A stretch of DNA of 64,000 bases, from NCBI GenBank assembly GCA_914767715.1, contig OU612073.1, positions 19,654,001 to 19,718,000 of the forward strand, written 5' to 3'. The notes beneath the pieces are model-generated. The model did no database searches. It saw only the letters and a list, made by a program, of their open reading frames with translations, and was not told the DNA's origin. Shown here one piece after another: positions 47,601 to 59,600 of this stretch (position 1 is its first letter; every line of letters starts with the position of its first letter). Made by a program: the position numbers and the translations under genes. The DNA comes from Membranipora membranacea (lineage: Eukaryota; Bryozoa; Gymnolaemata; Cheilostomatida; Membraniporidae).

Positions 47601-50600
47601 TGTCAGAGAGCAAGCAACTTCAATATAGACAATGCACCATTTTGCATTCACATCTTAACATGCTGGTTACGAAATGACATCGCCGCCGCCCTCTTGTGGA
47701 TAACTAGTCGTTTCTTCTCACAGTAGAGTTGTGGCACTACAGGAGTTTATGGATCTATGGATTGTAGATTTTGCTTCTTGTTGTAATCGAGTTTCTATCA
47801 GATCTAGGCATGAGCATGATGTTTGCATATTTTGACTTTCGAAACTTACACTAGTATCAGTTTATAGAAGTTACAAAGCTCGCTCACTCATTCACTAATT
47901 CTCACTAAATCTATACAAAAAAATAACCGATAACATGTCCAAGGGAATCTGGACTTTTTTTACAACACCCAAAAATTGATATCAACATCCAACACAGTCG
48001 CGATGAAAGGAGATTAAGCCAATGACAGTAGACCCTTAGTTTATAATTATCTGCCCCAATGCTTGATATGCATCCTGTATATAAGTTGCTCTATTTATAT
48101 TTAAATTCACACAGCCTTACAGCAGCATAAACGTCGCAAACCACGAATCTCTTTCTCCCCTGTGACATTGATAAACACTCCTAGCGGTGGGGTTGTTTCT
48201 GCCTCGTTACAAAAGAGAGCTGTCTCTAAGGAGAGGAAATCTACAGCATCAACTACATCATCATCTTCATCTAGTGGTGAGAGGAAAAGCCGCAGTTCTA
48301 CTCGGCCTAATTCTAGTCCCTCGTCTGTGGGAGGAGGTATGAACGCCCTGTACTTGATCAACTGCATGATTCAAGCCTCAGTCTACTGCCGACTAGATGA
48401 TTTGCATGATCTGTTTGAAACTCCCTCAATGTTTTGCTGTGGGGTCTTGCTGTCTTTTGGAGCTCTTCATTTTAATAATCTGTCGAATAAATTCACCCCC
48501 CCCCCCCCCCCAATCTTCTCTTTCTCTGCTTATTTTAATTCTGTCCCTCGATTCTTAGTGGTCGTTTAGTCTAGTCTCGGTAGGATAACACATATCCCCT
48601 AATCTATCAACCCTTTAGTCTAGGGCTACCTATCTGGTAAATCATACCCATCATACACTCACCCCCCCCCCCCCCCCCCCCTCTCAATTTCTATTTATTT
48701 CCTTTTGTTGAACCAGTTGCTGATTTCGTATCCTATTGCTTACGGCTGAGCACGCAATGTGATTTTCAGTGAAATGTATTTTAGTTCAACCTCGTTCTCG
48801 TCGATGTTTCCATAGACGTTTCCACCGATGTTTTATAAGTCCAAATGTTATAGTGGTCTTGTTTCATAACTCTGATAAGATATCACAGCATGTTTCCCTG
48901 ATTTCATTCACCCAGTTTACGTTTGAATCATTTTATTTTATTATCATTTTAAACTATTGATTTCACTACTAAGTTTGTTGCTATACCCGGCCAGTCAATT
49001 ATGGTAATTGCGATATTGTGATAGTGCTTGTTTGGCTTGGCTATTGGAAAGGCAGGGAGTTTTTATACAGTGCAGGGATTATTACATAAAACTTTGCTGA
49101 CATTTCAGGTAGGGTCTTATTAGAAGCGCTTTGAATGCCCACTGTAAGTTTGAGATGCTGTTGAGCTCCGATATCAAACACATTCCTCTGACTGACATTA
49201 GTCTAACGCAACATTGGCTTCTATGTAAATGTTTGAGCTGTGAAAGTTTACACTATATTCAGATGAGTGTGTTTGGCAGTAGGCCTCATTCCGTCATCCC
49301 TGTAATAACATGATTGGGTTCTCAGTTTATCTTTGAATGATTTGTCTGTTTGCAGCTACAGCTGGTCGCCCCAGACCATCCTCAGAACTTCCTGATAGTC
49401 TGAAAAAGTCTGTCTCTAGACTGAGTACAGCCAAGTCCCCAGCTACAGAACTGAACGATAAGGGCAACAAAAACAATAAATCATCGGCTACATCAGGTTT
49501 GTACGCTTACAGCCTACTGTATATACCCGTATCTACGTTCTACTGTATAAACATGTATACACCCTTTGTATATACATGTACCCATCCCTTGTTCCACCTG
49601 TCGAAAGTGTGTGTTGTGATGGCGTGCTTAGATGTCCTACCCATATCATTGAGTCATGAAAAAGTGTCGTCAACCATCTCAGTCAAGACTTAGGACTTGT
49701 TGAAAAGAAATTTTAAGAACTAGAAATTACTACTATACTTTGAGTTTGGATACTGACATGAATTTCTTAGTTCAGTCCTACATATAAATGATGCATGATA
49801 TTAAAATGGAGCTGTTGGGTCTTACATGTATAAAGTTAGTGTCTTGTCTTTGCTGTGCTTTTATGGAATAGTTTTTTTCAATTGAGAACCCGTATAGTGA
49901 TATCTTGCTGCACCATCTCAACACAATAGATTCTGAATTGTGAAATTACATTTACAAATAAATTTGGGGATTATTTTTTACTTGGAAACAGTAGTTTTAC
50001 CGCAAGCGTTTTCTTATAAGTTGTGAACTTTGCAGTGGTTGATATAATTTTATATATTATTTGCAGCCTCACATTCAAACTTATCCACATTTAGTAAGTC
50101 CCGCCCCTCTCATTCACCGGTTGAGCTGATTAAGCCCCTCCCCTCATCTGCATCAGCGACTGCTGCTAAGAGGACCCCACCTCGCGCCTTGTCAGCAGCC
50201 AGTCAGAAGCAGCAGCGTATGGGCAGCCGCAGTATGACAACTGGTGATATACACAAAATAGGATTGTCTTCTCGTCCACCGAGACCATGTAATTCATCCC
50301 CTGTCCTATACGCCACTACTCTGCACACAGCTTTACGTTTCTTAATTTAGTGTCGGAAGATCTAAATATGATTTGCTAAATTTTGCTAACAATACAATTT
50401 GCTTTTGATTTTCTAATCTCACAAGCTAACTGAAAGTTAATAACACGACATCCACTGCTGAAATCTAAGATTCTCTTACCATTGTGATTCATAAAGCTGA
50501 TCATTGATTTGCTGGCCGGGTAAAAATACTAGTTTGCTGATCTTCTTCATGATCGATCCTAGATCAAGTTTAATCCAACTGCATGCATTCCAGTTGCTCA

Positions 50601-53600
50601 ATTCCACTGGTCAATGATGACCAGTGTAGGGAGAGTAACTCCGAATGCAGGCAAATTGACAAAACTTGGTCAATATCAATCCCAACTCTCATAATAATGT
50701 GAAATCAGATCCTCATTTCCTTGGTTTCTATTCTAACTCAGCGCTTTCTAATACTCCACACCTATTTTGTTTGTTACAAGCATTGTAACATTTATGTTGA
50801 TAACCCCTCATACATGTTAGCACCTGTGTAAGTGATTATACACCTGTAAGCTAATGTCAGGTATTGATGGCAGCCGGGAGGATTGTATGTGACACCAACA
50901 CAGTACTGTACTTTCATCTACACTTGTTTGGTCAATTTGAACCCTCAATGCATTTGATACGCTAGAGACCAGCAAACACCCCTCCATTGCTTGTTTGAAT
51001 CGGGCCAGCCCGATACATGTTGTAATTGGTATTGGGTTTTAACTTCAATGATTGGTTGGTTTGGTGTGACAATCATTCTAAAACTACAATGGGTAATGAG
51101 AAAGGCTACACTAAAGAATTCTTATGTTGTGTATCATATGACAGTTATGATCATGTTATATACTGGTTTTTTATCCCTTTACAGCTGAAGTCACACCTCG
51201 ACGTCCAGTCAATGGTAACAGTACCTTAGATAGGAAACCAAAAACTCCTAAAACACCTGATAACACTAAGAATAAATCTGATAGTGATGGCCAACAGAAG
51301 GTAATATACTGGGTGTTTATATGTCCAAGTCTTGCCAGTAAATAACAGCTCTGGATGATATATAAATATATGACATGTTAGCGTATACTGAGAACTAAAG
51401 CCAAATCTAAGAAAGGCAAGATAAATCTGTGTTCGCTCATGTTTATATCAAACACTACCCATGTCTAACAGACCAGGATAGTGATTGGAGGTCATGTGAT
51501 CATGTGTTGCAGCTTGTAGCATTCCTTACTTATATGTAAGAGAAAGTACTGTTACCAGCATATATTTATAAATCCTAATAATAAGTACGTCACACGAGTA
51601 ATGAGGGCACTCGCAGTGTATCGTCGTTATTATTGAGACGTTAGGACCTATGTACAAGTAGTGATGGATCTGTTACACCCTTTATACACGCAGGCTAATC
51701 TGAAGACGAGAAGCGCATCCGCTACTCGACCCACAAAATCCACCACAATAAGCAGTGCTACAGAACAGAGCGGCACGTCAACCTACGAATCAAGATCTAA
51801 GACCCTGGAGAGGCCGACTAAAGCTCAGCGAGCAGCTAAAGCAGACGCTATGTCTAAGGTAAGCTGATAAATCACTGTGTAAATGTAAGAGGTATATCAG
51901 AAAGAAGATCAACATCAATGTCTGGGACACTGTCCAGTGTTTAGATGCCATAGTGTAGAGCAGTAGAGTGGTCACATGACTGCTTCTGAATTGGTTTTAA
52001 CCTGATGTAGAGGTGACATTGACCAACGAGTGTTGGCATATACTACACACTGTAGAGATGTGGATCTCCTATATGGGATGTGTCTCCGATACCCGACACA
52101 TATATCAGATACACATCCCTATAGGCGGGTATTGGGGGCTATTTTCTCATATTATCCCGTATCACCTGTATGTCAAGTAGTCATGTAGACAGTCTGGTTA
52201 TTATTACACCTTTTTCTCTGTGACAGTCTATGTACACACCATCAGCTGCTGCCTCGAGTCTCTCCACCTCCGGCAGCAGGCCTGATAGCTCTGCCTCTGG
52301 TGGAATGAGAAAGGTTTGTCTCACCCTGCCTTGCCTGTACTCTGTACTTAGTGTAGTTATGTAGTTCATGTTGTGTTGTTTAGTAGCACCCTGAGTTACT
52401 TGATGTTCACTTCTGATTTTGTTATGCACACTATGCACACTACGCACACTTAGTGCTGTTTTGTCCCTTGCTCATGTTTTGACGAGCAGTAGCATGAATG
52501 AGGCTTTAAAAGTTGGCAGATAACCCTGAAACGAGACCAACATACAATCTGACAAAATATAAGCTGCTTTACAAATCATCGCAGTGATCATAAGACAGTC
52601 ATCAGTGCAGAAGTTTTACTGAGTGATTCCTAATATAATCATACACCTATTTGTAGAACAATCCATATGTGAGCTTACTTCAACTATTCAGTTTCTTATT
52701 TATCTGTTTCCTGTTCTGTTGCATTGTGGTTATCGTCTTGTTTGTTTGCACCCGATTGATCCTGTTTTTATTCTGCTGCTACTGAGATGCAAGCACTTTG
52801 TATGTATACATGAGTATCAAAATAACAGTACATTGAGTCTATAGAAATATTTCAGTGACAGGTCTACTGACTTGAGATGACTTGAGACTTCTGATATGCT
52901 GATTACACTGTCAAATTATCTCACATCAAGCTAAAATTGATTATCCTGACTCTACTCTGTTGTATAGGCCAGATCTGTGGGTAATATCTCAAAGGCTGCC
53001 GCTCTCACTACTAAGAAGGAGTCAGACACAACTAAGGCTGCCGCCCGATCATCACTCGCTAAATCTAAGAGTACTGACCCAGTAAAGGCCGCAGCCTCTG
53101 GTAGAAAATCTGCTACTCCTTCTAAGGCATCAGCCAGCGGTACTAGTAGTAAGAATAGTACTCCTAACGCTAGTAAGCCTTCAAGTAAAACAGCCACACC
53201 GGCCAGCAGTCGAAGGTCTAGTAAAGATTCTAACACTGGTAATGTGGTGTCACCTAAAAATACCAGGACTACGAGTAAGTATGCAGCTTATACTCTCACA
53301 CAGTAACACTGTAGAGGGTGATCCTGCCTTACTCAATAAGCGGGGGTTTTATCGATGTTGGTAGTGATGGTGTTCTTATGATTCCTTACTGTAGTTCATA
53401 CCAGATTTCACGTTTTGCTGATATGACGGACTCTAAGTGAAATTGTAAAATAACATCTCCGAGACACAATTCTTAGTTTTTGATTGTCATAGACAGTGTT
53501 ATATTTATGGCGATATATGTCTGATATATTGTATTCATGTGAGCGGGCTTCTATCACTGTGTTATGTTTTGCAGCTCCTACATCTGAAGTGGAATCTAAA

Positions 53601-56600
53601 GATGGTGCAGCTACTAAAGCTTCTACTGAAGTTACAGCTGATGCTACTGTAGACTCAACTCCTAAACCTGCTGCAGCTCCTGAGAAGGAGGCTGTCAGTA
53701 CCTCCCCCGCACCAGCTGCACAAACCCCTGCAGCTGCTCCAACCACAAAGGATGGGAAGAAAGCTGCCAAGGTATATACATTGTTGTGGCGCTATGCAGT
53801 ATGATGTTATCGTGTATCAGACTCCAACTTTGTTTGGTTTTCACTATACCTCGAATCACTACGTTCATATCACTTGATATATTATCTTCTTGCCAACAAA
53901 AACAATTTTTGAACTACTGATAACTCACCAGAAAACCTGAACACTAATATGTGTTTGTAACAATGTAAAACACTGTAAGTATCATTTACCCATATAGAAC
54001 AATGTATAAGATCATAAACACTGTTACCTTCCTGCCTGATTGATGTTTGTATAATCACAGGCCGCTGAGATGGAGGAATATAAGGCTAAGTTAGCTGAGA
54101 AGCGTAGAGAGGCTCGGGAGAAAGCAGACCGCGAGGCAGAAGAGGAGAGATTACGTCAGGAGGAGCTGAGGCTAGCTGAGGAAGAGAAGGAGAGACAAGA
54201 GGAGGAGAGACAGAGAGTGTTTGAGATTGAGCAGGAACGTCTGATGGAGGAGTCGAGGAAAGCAGAGCAGGTGAGACAAGATCATAAGATACCAGTACTG
54301 TATATTAGTGTATAGATACTATGATGTCGGTATATAGATATACAGTGTAAGCTGGTTAATTCAAACTTTATAATTCAAAACTCCTGTTAATTCATACAAG
54401 GAAATTTGGTCCCTTCAGCCAGATCTCCATGCATTCTAATGTAACTTAATTCAAACTCTGCTTAATTAGAACAAATTTTTGTGGTCCCAAGAGGTTTTAA
54501 TTAAGTGAACTGCACTGTAGTATTTTGTGTATAATATTCAACCCCATCATTTGAATATTTTCAGAATATGAGCTGAATGTCACAAATGTTGTAATTTTGA
54601 TGATGAGGGTTCTTAGCGCTTTCAGGATGATCTCGGCTTTGTAATAATGTGATGGGTATTTATGGTGGTGTAAAATAGCTATCTGTAAGGTAGTATCATA
54701 TCTAAGCACCACAGCGTAATAATTCTTTGAATGGAGTGTTATTGTGAAGCATCCGTCGCTAACCTACATCATCACATAACGATCATAATAATATGAGTTA
54801 GCTGATATAGCTTTGGCTGAAGGAGATGCAGGATGACTTTGTGGAGTATCTCAGAGATAAAATGATTATAAATAAATGTTTATCATGTAATTAGGAGAGA
54901 CTGGAGAAGGCGATTGAGGAGGAGGAGAAGAGAAAGCGAGATGAGAGCGAGAGACTAGAGGCCGAGAGGATCGCTAAGGAGGAGGCAGCAGAGTTCGCCA
55001 AACAAGAACAGGAGAAGCGAGAAAAGGAGAGACAAGATAGAATAGCTAAAGAGGAGCAAGAGAAACTCGAGCGTAAAAAGGTATGTGTGCCTGTGTGTGT
55101 GGGTGTGTGCCTGTGTGTGTTGGTGTGTGCCTGTGTGTGTGGGTGTGTGGTTGTGTGCAGGAGTGTGTGGGTGTGTGGTTGTGTGCAGGAGTGTGTTAGG
55201 GGTGTGTGTGCAGGAGTGTGTTAGGGGTGTGTGGTTGTGTGCAGGAGTGTGTTAGGGGTGTTTGTGCAGGAGTGTGTTAGGGGTGTGTGTGCAGGAGTGT
55301 GTTAGGGGTGTGTGTGGGTGTGTGCAGGAGTGTGTTAGGGGTGTGTGTGCAGGAGTGTGTTAGGGGGGTGTGTGCAGGAGTGTGTTAGGGGTGTGTGGGT
55401 GTGTGCAGGAGTGTGTTAGGGGGGTGTGTGCAGGAGTGTGTTAGGGGTGTGTGCAGGAGTGTGTTAGGGGTGTGTGGTTGTGTGCAGGAGTGTGTTAGGG
55501 GTGTGTGTGCAGGAGTGTGTTAGGGGTGTGTGGGTGTGCAGGAGTGTGTTAGGGGTGTGTGTGCAGGAGTGTGTTAGGGGTGTTTGTGCAGGAGTGTGTT
55601 AGGGGTGTGTGTGCAGGAGTGTGTTAGGGGTGTGTGTGCAGGAGTGTGTTGGGGTGTGTGTGCAGGAGTGTGTTAGGGGTGTGTGGTTGTGTGCAGGAGT
55701 GTGTTAGGGGTGTGTGGTTGTGTGCAGGAGTGTGTTAGGGGTGTGTGGTTGTGTGCAGGAGTGTGTTAGGGGTGTGTGTGCAGGAGTGTGTTAGGGGTGT
55801 GTGGTTGTGTGCAGGAGTGTGTTAGGGGTGTTTGTGCAGGAGTGTGTTAGGGGTGTGTGTGCAGGAGTGTGTTAGGGGTGTGTGGTTGTGTGCAGGAGTG
55901 TGTTAGGGGTGTTTGTGCAGGAGTGTGTTAGGGGTGTGTGTGCAGGAGTGTGTTAGGGGTGTGTGGTTGTGTGCAGGAGTGTGTTAGGGGTGTGTGTGCA
56001 GGAGTGTGTTAGGGGTGTGTGTGCAGGAGTGTGTTAGGGGTGTGTGGTTGTGTGCAGGAGTGTGTTAGGGGTGTTTGTGCAGGAGTGTGTTAGGGGTGTG
56101 TGTGCAGGAGTGTGTTAGGGGTGTGTGTGCAGGAGTGTGTTAGGGGTGTGTGGTTGTGTGCAGGAGTGTGTTAGGGGTGTGTGTGCAGGAGTGTGTTAGG
56201 GATGTGTGGTTGTGTGCAGGAGTGTGTTAGGGGTGTGTGTGCAGGAGTGTGTTAGGGGTGTGTGGTTGTGTGCAGGAGTGTGTTAGGGGTGTTTGTGCAG
56301 GAGTGTGTTAGGGGTGTGTGGTTGTGTGCAGGGGTGTGTTAGGGGTGTGTGTGCAGGAGTGTGTTAGGGGTGTGTGTGCAGGAGTGTGTTAGGGGTGTGT
56401 GCGATCGGTGTCAAATAAAAGTGGCACTGACTAAGTCTTAGTAGCTACCCCTTTTCTGTGCTCATGGCTCTATTCAAGAATGAAAATTTTACTGATTGGC
56501 CTTCATGATTAACACACACCTGAACAGCCTGCAGGAAGTCTAAAGAGGCTGCCAATTTCCCTGGGGAGTCAGGCTTGGCGTTCTCATAATTAGGAGTTGA

Positions 56601-59600
56601 TTACTCTCTGCGCTCTTGGTTCAGAGAGAAAACAACTCCTGTTTTCAGGAAATCATGACACTGCTTGTATAAGAGAGGTAGTATACCCCCTCTGCTTGTA
56701 TTCTAATATACTGTTTTATGATCTCATATAATCTAAAAAATAATTTATAGAAACTTGAGATGATCATGAAGAGAGTGAAGACTTCCTCACCAACTCCAGC
56801 AGACCGCAGCGGTCAGCAGCCGAGTTCTGAGCCTCCTAGTATGGCCTCATCTATGTCAACCTCAGTATCAGGCAGTATGACAGCCAGTACAGGGGGCGGT
56901 TCAGCTACAGCCTTTAAATCTCCACTACTGCAAGGTCTTATGGCTAAACAGCAGGCATCAGGTGAAACTACTCCTGAGAAGAAATTCAGCTCTCCATTAC
57001 TTAATAACCTAATGGGTAAGTTAGAGAAAGCGAACTGGTATCACATGTATCAAGTCACAGAATATATATGACCGAATATTCTTATAATGATTCCTGTCCA
57101 AACACTGAAAATTTAAAAAGATTTATGTCCCGCTTCCAATATCTCATGCATGTTAGGTGAAATACTTGTATGGTAGTGAGCTTCTAATTCAATGATTGTT
57201 TATTCTTCATTCTTCTGGACTACCCAATGAACATGCTAAATAATCCCACATGCTGCATTCGTACAGAGACTGTGTTTGAGATTCTCTTCGCAAAACTCAA
57301 TACAATACTAAATGATGTACAAACACCCTCTATCTCATAACACTGACTTCTAACATTACAGCAAAGAAGAACGCGGGGGCGGATAAATCTGATGATAGCT
57401 CTAGTAACTCTTCTAATAGCCAACAGAATTCACAACAAGCTAGTCCGGAGCACCAAAACAGTACTCAAACAGCTGAAACAGTTGAGGGAGAAGACTCCAA
57501 ATTAACTGTGGAAGTCACACAGGACAGTAAAACAGGGGAGATAAACCCCACAATAATAACTGTGGATGATGACAATATAAATGCTACTATAAATAGCAGC
57601 AGTGCAATAGCAGGGGAGCACGAATCTAATATTAGTACATCTAATGGACTAAATTTGTCTCAAAATGGAGGCGATAGTAAAGAAATTAGCAATGGTGTAG
57701 CAATGAACAGTTTAAATGGCACAACGTTGCCACACTCTGAAAAAGTAGCTGTGTTAGAAAATGGTGCTTCTGGTGAACAGAAAGTCGGCGTGTCAGCTCA
57801 TCAAACAAACGGCAGCAGTGATAAAAGGTCAGTGTTCTTATAGCATATTAATTGTACTGTGAGTTATCCCCTCACAATTAATTAAGGGGGCAACTTCACG
57901 TTTTGATATATGTTAGTCCAAGGAGTTAACTCTTTAACTCCTTGGTTTGTCTAACCAAGAAGTTTACTCCCTGGATTATGGTTTTCAATTTGTAAGGGTG
58001 TAGCTCCTTGGTGTACTGGCAGGATATGATGGGTTATAATCATGAATTCAGTTTTGCCTAACTCACAAGGTATTACATTGTCAAAACATGTTACCTATGC
58101 GAATGATTGATCTCTGTGACCGACTCAGTTCATCACTTCCTGAATTCCTTTGTCATTGTCTATTTAGTTGGGTTTGTCAATGCTGATAAGCGTTCTCTCT
58201 TTTTTATACAGCGCTGGACTGTCTGAGGAGAGACAGGGTACATTTGAGGAGGTATTAACTCTATCAGGTACTGAGGTCAGCGACATGAAGTCCGGCAGCA
58301 GCGCTAGCAGTAATATAACATCATCACCTCTGATAGCCTTCGAGAATCCAGCAGCTCCGCCAACCACCACTACACATACTGAAGGTGGGAATCATGGCGC
58401 TCTCAGTAATAAGATAATCATCTCCTCCTCGGCCTCCTCGTCCTCCGCTGGGCTGCATGATACACCAGAGGAGAAGGTAGTGTGCCGCGTGTCGTGTGTT
58501 GTGTCCTTTTCTTTTTATCTAGTTATCGACAGAGATTTCTATCAGTTCCTTCACAGTTTCCTTTCTGTTCACTGAGGAATCGTTGATACACATTTCTGCA
58601 CAATGAACATAATTTATATAGGGCACTAGGAGACCTGTGACTTGAGTACAAAGTTGCGAATCACTCCAGTGCTATAGATTGAGTTATGCTTAGTTTTCAC
58701 ACTAGATCAGTTTGTCACCATCTTTGTCGACTCCACCTTACTATTTAGGCTAAGTTGGGCTTTGTAAGATCATAATGGTATTTCCAGTAACATGTAATAC
58801 TTGGAATGTTTGGGTACAAACTTCAAGGGCCCATCACCTTGTGGTCAGCGTCCGGACATTAATTTGTCAGTAGCCTACAACAAGATAATCCATTGTTTAC
58901 TGAAGGCTGTTGTTGCAGTTCGTTGAATTTACCACTATCTAATGACAGAGATTTATCATCCCTGATACCAGTATTATCAATGTTGTTGATTCCCCATTCA
59001 CTTTTGGTAGAGGTTTCCTTGGAATTTAGTCCATGATTAGGATTTCTGATGACCAGTTGATTCCAGAGTCAATGTTGACATGGCTTGTCGTTCTTTGATG
59101 TATTCATATTTAATGTTGACCAGTCAGTTACCATAAACATAGATTGAATTGCCTGTTGTTCAAATAGTCTTCACTGCCAAAAGAATTCTACTTTGATCTG
59201 ATGCCCTCGAGAGAGAGATAATAATAAATAATTCAGGAGAATCATGCATAAAAATCATGGATCACAAATATGTCTGTGACATGTAGTGTCCATGATTTGT
59301 TTTGACCGAGGGGGGGGGGCAAGGGTGTGGGGTGCTTAAACTAGTCCATGAGTTTTAGCACACACGCCGCATGCACATGAGTAGTCGCGCACACGCCTCA
59401 TGCACACTTGTGGACGAGTTTTTTGGATATAGATATCATGCGCCGCCTCTTGTTATGCCGGTTGTGTGACACATAACGTGATTACAGCAAGCGTCTGTTG
59501 AAATGAAAACTGAAATTTTACGTTAGCCTATGTCTACAGTCATGATGCGTTTAAGGTGCAGAAAATAGAACTCTCCAACCTTTGGTCACGTTAATTTTAC

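Noticed and set aside
55081-56404. Interstitial telomere or CRISPR-like array
   Set aside because: TTAGGG is only part of a 25/31-bp GT-rich unit, not pure hexamer repeats. There are no unique spacers, and the host is an animal genome.
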